Assembly (NCBI GenBank): GCA_021199335.1
Contig: JAJQIG010000018.1
Location: 1-64,000 of the forward strand
Reading direction: 5' to 3'
Source of the DNA: Oscillospiraceae bacterium
GTDB taxonomy: Bacteria > Bacillota > Clostridia > Oscillospirales > Ruminococcaceae
Length of the DNA: 64,000 nucleotides
Shown: positions 36,858 through 43,899 of the stretch, piece by piece
Position numbering within the stretch: the stretch's first letter is position 1
Layout: each line of letters begins with the position of its first letter
Notes under the pieces: generated by a model
Told to the model about the DNA's origin: nothing
Databases searched by the model: none
The model's input: only the letters and a program-made list of their open reading frames with translations
Position numbers and translations under genes: made by a program

Positions 36858-37634
36858 TCAAGCGGAATACTCGCCGATATGCGTGAGAATATACTCGCCG
36901 ATTTCGATATAAGTGTCTCTTTTAAGTCTATCCCCTATCTTTTCGGATTTTGATTCGGGAAGCTTTCCGTCATTTCCCACAAAATACGTGTTAAGATCCA
37001 AATAAAAGAGGTTATTCTCCGTTGCAAATTTAAGAAGAGCCGAATTAAAGGCGCTTATTTTTACATTTGTAACATCCTCGGTTTCATTTGCGGCTGTTAC
37101 GGGGATAAGGGAGATAAGGTAAATATCTGCATTTGGATTAACCGAACAGATGGTTTCTGCGAGCTGCTTTAAGCCGTCAAAAAGATCGCTGTCATTTATG
37201 CTGTCAAGGTCGTTCATACCAACCTCTATATAATAGCTGTCGTAGCTTTCCTCCTGCAGAAAAGCGTTTGTGCCATACTCATCCGAACATATATTTTTTA
37301 TTAGGAAATCTCCGCAGAGCATATTTTCTCTAGGTACAACCTTATAATCGGCAAGGCCCGACATATTATTCAGGACGATAAACGCAGCCGTGTTGAAATA
37401 TGTATCATCCGCCCGTTCGCTTTGCGGAACAGGGTTTACAACCGTCTTATCCGCTGTATAGTCGTTTGACTCCGCATTTACCGCGCTTCCATCAACGTTT
37501 TGCATTGTCGGAACAGCGACATCAAAGTCCTCTCTCATATACAGGGCAAAACAAGCGACAAAGCTCGCGATAATAAACAAAAAAATAAATGAAACACGGA
37601 ACTTCATTCTCTTTTTCTCCTGATGAACCTGCAT
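36858..37634 (-). CDS. Membrane-anchored SGNH-like protein
   Basis: 258 residues. A single hydrophobic helix (about 15-32) follows a basic N terminus (HQEKKRMKFR), so the bulk should lie outside the membrane. The C-terminal half resembles SGNH hydrolases: EVGMNDLDS fits the GxND-type block III, and a D-x-R-x-x-D layout near the end (DRLKRDTY) replaces the usual DxxH block V. A clear GDS block I is not visible, and the catalytic Ser and His are not certain, so activity is doubtful. GGAGGG precedes the start and a strong promoter lies upstream. It is transcribed toward pyrH. Confidence 0.6.
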   Translation of the reverse strand: MQVHQEKKRMKFRVSFIFLFIIASFVACFALYMREDFDVAVPTMQNVDGSAVNAESNDYTADKTVVNPVPQSERADDTYFNTAAFIVLNNMSGLADYKVVPRENMLCGDFLIKNICSDEYGTNAFLQEESYDSYYIEVGMNDLDSINDSDLFDGLKQLAETICSVNPNADIYLISLIPVTAANETEDVTNVKISAFNSALLKFATENNLFYLDLNTYFVGNDGKLPESKSEKIGDRLKRDTYIEIGEYILTHIGEYSA

Positions 37635-37708
37635 AATCACACCCTCCGACATAAGCAGCAGTTGCATTTATTATAGCCTCATACAATATTTACAAAATAT
37701 ATACTGAA

Positions 37709-37737
37709 ATTATACTACATTTTATTAGAGTTTGCAA
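37709..37737 (-). promoter_or_regulatory. Promoter of the SGNH-like gene
   Basis: Minus strand TTGCAA, 17 bases, TATAAT. It is divergent from the queD promoter about 90 bases away; together they fill the 313-base gap 37635-37947. Confidence 0.8.
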
Positions 37738-37827
37738 TATCTTTGCTCTAATATTTATAATTTGTTAAGAAAAATTATTAATAAAACGCAGCTATGATTT
37801 CTTGGAATAAAATTCGCTATTCACCTC

Positions 37828-37856
37828 TTGACTTAATCGCAAAATAGGTATATACT
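37828..37856 (+). promoter_or_regulatory. Promoter of the queuosine operon
   Basis: Plus strand TTGACT, 17 bases, TATACT. Transcription should begin near 37863, at the first stem of the leader. Confidence 0.85.
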
Positions 37857-37861
37857 ATTTT

Positions 37862-37909
37862 AATGACAGTTCATTTGTACCTTCCTGTCATTAAACAAAA
37901 CCCGGACAG
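37862..37909 (+). ncRNA. Putative preQ1-type riboswitch aptamer
   Basis: Stem AATGACAG (37862-37869) with CTGTCATT (37885-37892), loop beginning TTC, then an A-rich tail AAACAAAACCC. A short 5' stem plus A-rich tail is the layout of class I preQ1 aptamers, and the downstream genes make preQ1. A second GACAG (37905-37909) can compete for the CTGTC arm, as in a switch. I could not align the loop fully to a known class, so the ligand is inferred from gene context. Confidence 0.5.
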
Positions 37910-37913
37910 TGTT

Positions 37914-37931
37914 GGGCGATGCCCTTTTTTT
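37914..37931 (+). terminator. Leader terminator/attenuator ahead of queD
   Basis: Hairpin GGGC-GAT-GCCC followed by seven T, only 16 bases before the queD ATG. The GGG arm can instead pair with CCC at 37901-37903 in the aptamer tail, which would free read-through. Confidence 0.7.
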
Positions 37932-37947
37932 ATGCAATGGAGGAAAT

Positions 37948-38367
37948 ATGTATACACTCAGAACCGAGGCTGCTTTCGACAGCGCTCATTTTTTGCACGG
38001 ATATAACGGTAAATGCTCCAATCTCCACGGTCACAGGTGGAAAATTGAAGTTGAAATAAGGGGCGAAGTACTTATTTCCGAGGGGCAGGAGCAGGGAATG
38101 ATTACCGATTTCGGGAAACTCAAAAATGACTTGAAGGCTCTTGCTGAGAATTTTGATCATGCTTTCATATATGAAAAGGATTCGCTTATGCAAGCAACGA
38201 TTGAAGCCTTGAAAAACGAGCATTTTAAGCTCATTGAGGTTGATTTCCGTCCGACGGCTGAAAATTTTTCGGAATATTTCTACAAATCCATGAAAAGCAA
38301 AGGCTATGACGTAAAAAAACTTACCGTTTATGAAACGCCGAACAACTGCGCGTCTTATTCCGAATAA
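37948..38367 (+). CDS. queD: 6-carboxytetrahydropterin synthase QueD
   Basis: Turns 7,8-dihydroneopterin triphosphate into 6-carboxytetrahydropterin. 139 residues. The zinc histidines and catalytic Cys lie in FDSAHFLHGYNGKCSNLHGH. GGAGG lies 5 bases before the ATG. First gene of the operon; its substrate is the product of FolE, encoded two genes downstream. The length and the LHGHRW block favour QueD over mammalian-type PTPS. Confidence 0.95.
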   Translation: MYTLRTEAAFDSAHFLHGYNGKCSNLHGHRWKIEVEIRGEVLISEGQEQGMITDFGKLKNDLKALAENFDHAFIYEKDSLMQATIEALKNEHFKLIEVDFRPTAENFSEYFYKSMKSKGYDVKKLTVYETPNNCASYSE

Positions 38368-38380
38368 ATGGGGGTTTATT

Positions 38381-39049
38381 ATGAGTGAATACAGGGTTGT
38401 TGAAAGGTTTGTAAGCATCAACGGAGAGGGCGCTTTAGCCGGACAGCTTGCGGTTTTTATACGGTTCAAAGGGTGCAACCTTAACTGCGGCTACTGCGAT
38501 ACAAAGTGGGCAAACGTATCCGATGCACCTTTCGAGCTAATGACAGAGGTCGAAATTTACGAGTATATCAAGTCAACCGATGTAAAGAATGTAACCCTTA
38601 CAGGCGGAGAGCCGCTTATTCAGAAGGACATTTCCGTTCTTCTTCGCAAGCTTGCCGAGGACACTTCCATCCATGTTGAGATTGAAACCAACGGGAGTAT
38701 TTCCATTAAGGATTTTATAAATATACCGAACAGACCGTCCTTTACTCTTGATTACAAATTGCCCGAAAGCGGCATGGAAGAATCAATGAGGACGGATAAT
38801 TACAGATTTATCGACATGAGAGATACCGTGAAATTTGTTGTTTCTTCACTTTCAGATCTTGACAGGGCGTGTGAAGTTATAGAACTTCACAGTCTTGATA
38901 GGGTTACCAATGTGTATTTTAGTCCCGTTTTCGGCAGTATAGAGCCATCGAAAATTGTGGATTATATGATTAAACACAGGCTTAATGGCATAAATATTCA
39001 GCTCCAGATGCATAAATTTATCTGGGATCCAAATAAAAGAGGAGTTTAG
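38381..39049 (+). CDS. queE: 7-carboxy-7-deazaguanine synthase QueE
   Basis: Radical SAM enzyme forming 7-carboxy-7-deazaguanine. 222 residues. The cluster motif is in [16 protein letters not shown] (Cys-x3-Cys-x2-Cys), followed by [11 protein letters not shown], the SAM-binding GGE motif. It begins 13 bases after queD; the upstream ribosome site (GGGGG) is modest, so coupling is likely. Confidence 0.95.
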   Translation: MSEYRVVERFVSINGEGALAGQLAVFIRFKGCNLNCGYCDTKWANVSDAPFELMTEVEIYEYIKSTDVKNVTLTGGEPLIQKDISVLLRKLAEDTSIHVEIETNGSISIKDFINIPNRPSFTLDYKLPESGMEESMRTDNYRFIDMRDTVKFVVSSLSDLDRACEVIELHSLDRVTNVYFSPVFGSIEPSKIVDYMIKHRLNGINIQLQMHKFIWDPNKRGV

Positions 39050-39050
39050 T

Positions 39051-39641
39051 GTGAAAAAAGACATTGATTATGAATCTATAAAAGAACACGTCAGGGGAAT
39101 TTTGATTGCCCTTGGGGATGACCCCGACAGGGAGGGACTTAAAGAAACCCCCGAAAGAGTCGCAAAAATGTATGGCGAGGTTTTCGAGGGAATGAAATAT
39201 TCCAATGCCGAAATTGCTGAGATGTTCAACAAATCATTCGAGGATGGATTTTCGGGTGGCAGTGACATAGTGCTTGTAAAAGATATTGAAGCGTTCTCCT
39301 ATTGCGAGCATCATATGGCGCTTATGTACGACATGAGGATTTCCGTTGCGTACATTCCGAACGGTAAGGTTCTCGGTCTTTCAAAAATTGCCAGAATTGC
39401 CGATATGGTTTGCAGGCGTTTGCAGCTTCAGGAACGCATCGGCTCGGACATTGCGGAAATTATGCAGCTTGCAAGCGGATCTGATGATGTAGCGGTTTTC
39501 ATTAAGGCAAATCACAGCTGCATGACAGCAAGGGGAATCAAAAAGCCCTCGGCAAAGACCTTTTCTTCCACCCTGAGGGGAAGGTTTGAAACAGATCCGG
39601 CTTTACAGAGCAGACTTTTTATTCAAATAAATGAAACATAA
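39051..39641 (+). CDS. folE: GTP cyclohydrolase I
   Basis: Opens GTP to 7,8-dihydroneopterin triphosphate, the entry to both folate and queuosine. 196 residues, GTG start with AGGAG six bases upstream, one base after the queE stop. Zinc ligands lie in [11 protein letters not shown] and [10 protein letters not shown]; the GLSKIARI and RLQLQERI segments are typical of type IA. Placed between queE and the accDA pair, it feeds QueD. Confidence 0.97.
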   Translation: MKKDIDYESIKEHVRGILIALGDDPDREGLKETPERVAKMYGEVFEGMKYSNAEIAEMFNKSFEDGFSGGSDIVLVKDIEAFSYCEHHMALMYDMRISVAYIPNGKVLGLSKIARIADMVCRRLQLQERIGSDIAEIMQLASGSDDVAVFIKANHSCMTARGIKKPSAKTFSSTLRGRFETDPALQSRLFIQINET

Positions 39642-39661
39642 AATGTAAAGGAGTGTATCAG

Positions 39662-40492
39662 ATGGCTAATATCGCCGACAAAATAAGGGGTATAATAAAA
39701 AAGGGTGATACGGCGCATGAGGATATCATATGCAACAAATGCAAGCAGCCGTTTCCTTACAACGAAATGACCGAGAGATTGTTCATTTGTCCGTCCTGCA
39801 ATGCGTATGTAAGAATCCCTCCCTATGCAAGGATAAAAATGCTTACTGACCCAAACTCATTTAAGGAGTTTTATTCGGACATAAAACCAAAGGATGCTTT
39901 GCTGTTTCCACAGTATCGTGATAAGCTTGATAAGGCTATGAAAATCACAGGCGAAAACGAGGGCGTAGTTGTGGGCAGCTGTAAAATTGAGGGAGTTAAG
40001 TGCGATATTTTCTGTATGGACACTCGTTTTGTTATGGCAAGCCTCAGCGGTGCAATGGGAGAGAAAATTACACGCATTTTTGAACACGCAACCGCAAATA
40101 AACTCCCTGTAATAGGTATAATTGCATCGGGCGGCGCAAGAATGCAGGAGGGAATTCTTTCCTTAATGCAGATGGCTAAATGCAGCGGCGCAATTAAGCG
40201 GCACAGCGAAAAGGGTAATATGTACATATCTTTACTTACAGACCCGACAACGGGCGGTGTTACAGCTTCAATTGCCATGCTTTCCGATATAACTCTTGCC
40301 GAACCTAAGGCGCTTATCGGATTTGCGGGAAAGCGAGTTATTGAGCAAACCACAGGAGAAAAGCTCCCCGATGATTTCCAAAGTGCGGAGTTTATGTTTA
40401 ATCACGGCTTTGTAGATGCAATCGTAGAAAGAGCCGACGAGCGCAAAAAAATAGCTTCAATTCTTAAATTAGTGTGGGGTGATAAGGTATGA
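39662..40492 (+). CDS. accD: Acetyl-CoA carboxyltransferase subunit beta
   Basis: Beta half of the carboxyltransferase that makes malonyl-CoA for fatty acids. 276 residues. An N-terminal four-Cys zinc ribbon (CNKCKQPFP ... CPSCNAYV) precedes the crotonase-like carboxyltransferase core with IASGGARMQEG and DPTTGGVTASIAML. AAGGAG lies 8 bases before the ATG. It overlaps accA by 4 bases. The biotin carrier (accB) and carboxylase (accC) are not nearby, and the pair sits inside a queuosine operon, which is unusual. Confidence 0.95.
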   Translation: MANIADKIRGIIKKGDTAHEDIICNKCKQPFPYNEMTERLFICPSCNAYVRIPPYARIKMLTDPNSFKEFYSDIKPKDALLFPQYRDKLDKAMKITGENEGVVVGSCKIEGVKCDIFCMDTRFVMASLSGAMGEKITRIFEHATANKLPVIGIIASGGARMQEGILSLMQMAKCSGAIKRHSEKGNMYISLLTDPTTGGVTASIAMLSDITLAEPKALIGFAGKRVIEQTTGEKLPDDFQSAEFMFNHGFVDAIVERADERKKIASILKLVWGDKV

Positions 40493-41301
40493 TGACAGCA
40501 TATGATAAACTGAAGTTTGTCCGTGCGGGAGCACATCCGACAGGTGGAGATTACTTAAACGCTCTTATTACCGACCGTGTGGATTTGGGCGGCGACAGGA
40601 AATTCGGAGAGGACAAGGCAATCATCAGCGGCATTGGAAAGCTCGGAAAAATTTCCGTAGCTTATGCGGTTATAGACAAGGGACACACCCTTGAAGAAAA
40701 AATGGAGAAGAATTTCGGCTGCCCCAAGCCTGAGGGCTACCGCAAGGCTCTGCGAATCTTTAAGATGGCGGAAAAATTTCATCTTCCGGTTCTCTGCATT
40801 GTAGATACCCTCGGCGCTTACTGCGGAAGCGATGGCGAGGAACGAGGACAAGGCGAAGCTATCGCAACAAATTTAGCGGAAATGATGGCTTTAAAGACAC
40901 CGATTATAACAATCATTACAGGCGAAGGAGGAAGCGGCGGAGCGCTTGCCTTGGCTGTTGCCGACAGGGTTTATATGACTGAAAACGCTGTATTTTCCGT
41001 TATTACGCCCGATGGATGCGCAAGCATTCTTTGGAAGGATTCTTCAAGGATGGCGGAGGCTGTTGAGTGTCTTAAAGTAACCTCATCGGATATGCTTAAT
41101 TTCGGTGTATGCGAAAAGGTTTTTCCCGAAGACGACAGTCTTGAGGAACGCTGCAGGAAAATTTCCGAAAGCCTGACAGAGGAATTTACTTCCCTCAAGA
41201 AGCTGTCGAATAATCAGCTTCTTGACAACCGATACGCACGTTTCCGCAAGTTTGGTTCATACGAAGAAAAGGGGAAATTTGTCATTTTGGGGCACAAATA
41301 A
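40489..41301 (+). CDS. accA: Acetyl-CoA carboxyltransferase subunit alpha
   Basis: Alpha partner of AccD. 270 residues, shorter than the enteric type but normal for Firmicutes. Core blocks are FGCPKPEGYRKALR, DTLGAYCGSDGEERGQ, TGEGGSGGALAL and the VITPDGCASILWKD segment. The ATGATG overlap with the accD stop means translational coupling. An 83-base gap with no terminator separates it from queC. Confidence 0.95.
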   Translation: MMTAYDKLKFVRAGAHPTGGDYLNALITDRVDLGGDRKFGEDKAIISGIGKLGKISVAYAVIDKGHTLEEKMEKNFGCPKPEGYRKALRIFKMAEKFHLPVLCIVDTLGAYCGSDGEERGQGEAIATNLAEMMALKTPIITIITGEGGSGGALALAVADRVYMTENAVFSVITPDGCASILWKDSSRMAEAVECLKVTSSDMLNFGVCEKVFPEDDSLEERCRKISESLTEEFTSLKKLSNNQLLDNRYARFRKFGSYEEKGKFVILGHK

Positions 41302-41384
41302 TCAATTTTAGGGCGGTACTTATAATTAGGAAGCCTTCTGACCCACATCAAAATATCTTTATAAAGAGTAAAGGAGAACCCGAA

Positions 41385-42068
41385 ATGAAAGCATTGGTTT
41401 TATTCAGCGGCGGAGTTGACAGCACAACCTGCCTTGCCCTTGCAATTGACAGATACGGAAAGAACAACGTTGTCGCACTTTCAATCTCATATGGTCAAAA
41501 GCATACCAAAGAGGTTGAGGCTGCCGATAAAATTGCGACATATTATGGTGTTAAGCTCATTAAGCTTGATTTGTCGGATATGTTTAAATATTCCGATTGT
41601 TCTCTTTTACAACATTCGGATAAGGAAATTCCACATGAAAGCTATGCCGAGCAGATAAAAAGATCGAACGGCTCCCCTGTTTCGACCTATGTTCCGTTCA
41701 GGAACGGTTTATTTATATCTTCTGCGGCGAGCATTGCACTTTCAGAGAGATGCGGAGTGATACTCTACGGCGCTCACGCCGATGATGCGGCGGGAAATGC
41801 ATACCCTGACTGCTCTGATGCATTCAACAACGCTATGAACACTGCGGTTCGTGAAGGCAGCGGACATCTGTTGAAGCTTGAAGCTCCGTTTGTCAAGATG
41901 AACAAGGCTGAAGTTGTTAAAACGGGACTCTCACTCAACGTTCCGTATGGGCTTACATGGAGCTGCTATGAGGGTCATGACAAACCCTGTGGAGTTTGCG
42001 GAACTTGCATTGACCGCAAGGCTGCGTTTGAGGCAAACGGAGTCACGGACCCTTTGAAATATGACTGA
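41385..42068 (+). CDS. queC: 7-cyano-7-deazaguanine synthase QueC
   Basis: ATP-dependent conversion of 7-carboxy-7-deazaguanine to preQ0. 227 residues. The PP-loop [13 protein letters not shown] opens the protein; the C-terminal zinc site is [22 protein letters not shown] precedes the ATG. It overlaps the region just upstream of queF. Confidence 0.97.
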   Translation: MKALVLFSGGVDSTTCLALAIDRYGKNNVVALSISYGQKHTKEVEAADKIATYYGVKLIKLDLSDMFKYSDCSLLQHSDKEIPHESYAEQIKRSNGSPVSTYVPFRNGLFISSAASIALSERCGVILYGAHADDAAGNAYPDCSDAFNNAMNTAVREGSGHLLKLEAPFVKMNKAEVVKTGLSLNVPYGLTWSCYEGHDKPCGVCGTCIDRKAAFEANGVTDPLKYD

Positions 42069-42084
42069 GAAAGGACTTTTTTAT

Positions 42085-42579
42085 ATGGGCAGAAGTCAAT
42101 CGGAAACCGATGGAATCACACTACTTGGGAATCAAAAAATAAAATATCCCGATAATTACGCTCCCGAGGTTCTTGAAACCTTTATCAACAAGCATCAGGA
42201 TAATGACTACTTCGTTAAATTCAATTGTCCCGAATTTACAAGCCTTTGCCCAATCACAGGGCAGCCTGATTTTGCGACAATTTACATTTCATATGTTCCG
42301 TCCGTAAAAATGGTTGAGAGCAAATCGCTTAAATTATATTTATATAGTTTCAGAAATCACGGTGATTTTCACGAGGACTGCGTTAACACAATTATGAAAG
42401 ACCTCATAAAGCTTATGGATCCAAAGTATATCGAAGTTTGGGGAAAATTCACTCCGCGCGGCGGAATTTCCATCGACCCCTACTGCAACTACGGAAAAAA
42501 AGGCACCTCATGGGAGCAGGTTGCTGTTGAAAGGCTTACTCACCACGATCTTTACCCCGAAAAAGTGGATAATCGTTAA
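42085..42579 (+). CDS. queF: NADPH-dependent preQ0 reductase QueF
   Basis: Reduces the nitrile of preQ0 to the amine of preQ1. 164 residues, the short (YkvM) type. The reactive Cys is in [18 protein letters not shown] (two Cys; the second in [12 protein letters not shown] matches the active site), and the NADPH motif is [16 protein letters not shown] lies before ATG 42085; an ATG at 42061 inside the end of queC is an alternative start. It completes the route from GTP to preQ1. Later steps (tgt, queA, queG/H) are not in the window. Confidence 0.95.
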   Translation: MGRSQSETDGITLLGNQKIKYPDNYAPEVLETFINKHQDNDYFVKFNCPEFTSLCPITGQPDFATIYISYVPSVKMVESKSLKLYLYSFRNHGDFHEDCVNTIMKDLIKLMDPKYIEVWGKFTPRGGISIDPYCNYGKKGTSWEQVAVERLTHHDLYPEKVDNR

Positions 42580-42581
42580 AT

Positions 42582-42623
42582 AAAAAGAACTGTTGCACAT
42601 TGTGAGATGCAACAGTTCTTTTT
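42582..42623. terminator. Bidirectional terminator
   Basis: Sixteen-base perfect arms AAAAAGAACTGTTGCA / TGCAACAGTTCTTTTT with a 10-base loop. It ends the plus-strand queuosine operon and the minus-strand ABC/PASTA operon, which converge here. Confidence 0.92.
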
Positions 42624-42626
42624 CGC

Positions 42627-43877
42627 TTAACGCCCCACCTTAGCCGCAAGATGCAGATCATCCGCACATCTTGCGCAGTCACGGAAAAACTGTGTGTTAA
42701 CCGATGAGGATGTACTTCTTATGTAACCGACAATAAGATATGGAGAATCGGCATAGACTATTGCCGCTGCTCCAAGGGTATAAAAATCCTCCTGCGGGAG
42801 ATAACCGTACTTCTCACAAACGGTATATTCCGAAAGCTCGTCAGAAAACATATTGTTATGCTCCGCATTTTCAAGATATTCCTTCATTAAAGCGCCGTTT
42901 TCATGCTGTTCAATGAAATAAAATATATCCTTAAAATAAATTGCAGTTTGCCTCGGTGTAAGCTTAAACCAATAATTTTCATCTGTCATTCTCTGTGGAA
43001 GGTTAAGTGACTCGGCAAGCTCGTTAAAGCAGTCCATTCCAATATAGTTAAAAAGCATTTTATACGCCGTATTATCGCTGTCCTCAATAGCGGCACGGGC
43101 AAGCTCCGCTGTACTGAACATTGTTCCGACAGGCTGATTATTTATAAGCTCGGAGCTTGAGTTAAGCACTTCCTCCGTCATTTCAAAGGTACGGTCAAGG
43201 TCGCTTTCGGAGCCGAGTACTGCCCTTACATATGGCGCTTTTATAATGCTTGCCGCAGAAAAGGCAGTATCGGCATTATATTCGGCGAAAGCGCCGCTCT
43301 CAAGGTCAACATAGATAAATCCCGCATCGCCGTAGCGCTTGATGAGAACACTGTAGAGCTCATCCAAGGCGGCGCTTACATCCTCATCGCTTTCATCAAT
43401 TTTCGATGTTATAAGCGTTGATGGTTCACCCTCTGCCATGCTTTCAAAGCTGTAAACAGGGCTATCTACAAGCAGACCCGTTTCAAGCTCGGGTTCATCT
43501 ATGACAGGTTCGGTTTCCGTAATTACAGAAATTGTTTCTGCTGTTGTTTCCTCGGGCATTCTACCTGCGCTGACTGTTACCTTTATTACGGTATTTCCGG
43601 GTTCATAAGGCTCGTTTTCAGCAACGCTTTGCGATAAAATAACGCCGCTACCATAGTCAGAATATTCCTCGCTGTCGATTTCAAGAGTAAAGAATCTGCT
43701 GTAACACGCTTCAACATCCTCAACCGAATATCCGACAATGTCGGGCATAAGCTCGGTTTTTTCGGTACTGTCATCCTTCCTTATTACCATTACATAGAAG
43801 ATTACAACAGCCGATGCAATAAGCGATACAACTATAATTACGATGCTTATAAGTTGCTCGGATTCATTCCTTTTCAT
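42627..43877 (-). CDS. PASTA-domain membrane protein with class A-like serine hydrolase domain
   Basis: 416 residues. One N-terminal membrane helix (about 9-31), a PASTA domain (about 43-105), a Glu/Thr-rich linker, and a beta-lactamase class A-like domain (about 165-416). The catalytic tetrad start Ser210-x-x-Lys213 is in FSAASIIKAPY and the SDN motif in EDSDNTAYKM; a clear KTG triad is not seen (CEKYG is the nearest). PASTA binds muropeptides or beta-lactams in kinases and PBPs. The Glu of class A lactamases is not evident, so a peptidase or sensor role is more likely than antibiotic resistance. Probably co-transcribed with the ABC permease 22 bases upstream. Confidence 0.75.
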   Translation of the reverse strand: MKRNESEQLISIVIIVVSLIASAVVIFYVMVIRKDDSTEKTELMPDIVGYSVEDVEACYSRFFTLEIDSEEYSDYGSGVILSQSVAENEPYEPGNTVIKVTVSAGRMPEETTAETISVITETEPVIDEPELETGLLVDSPVYSFESMAEGEPSTLITSKIDESDEDVSAALDELYSVLIKRYGDAGFIYVDLESGAFAEYNADTAFSAASIIKAPYVRAVLGSESDLDRTFEMTEEVLNSSSELINNQPVGTMFSTAELARAAIEDSDNTAYKMLFNYIGMDCFNELAESLNLPQRMTDENYWFKLTPRQTAIYFKDIFYFIEQHENGALMKEYLENAEHNNMFSDELSEYTVCEKYGYLPQEDFYTLGAAAIVYADSPYLIVGYIRSTSSSVNTQFFRDCARCADDLHLAAKVGR

Positions 43878-43899
43878 TATGTCTGTTCCTTTCCATGGC

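Noticed and set aside
37930..38478. Minus-strand open frame opposite queD
   Set aside because: Antisense to a well-matched QueD/QueE pair and without family features.
43280..43877. PASTA protein as a Ser/Thr kinase
   Set aside because: There is no kinase domain; the C-terminal part shows SxxK and SDN of a serine hydrolase fold.
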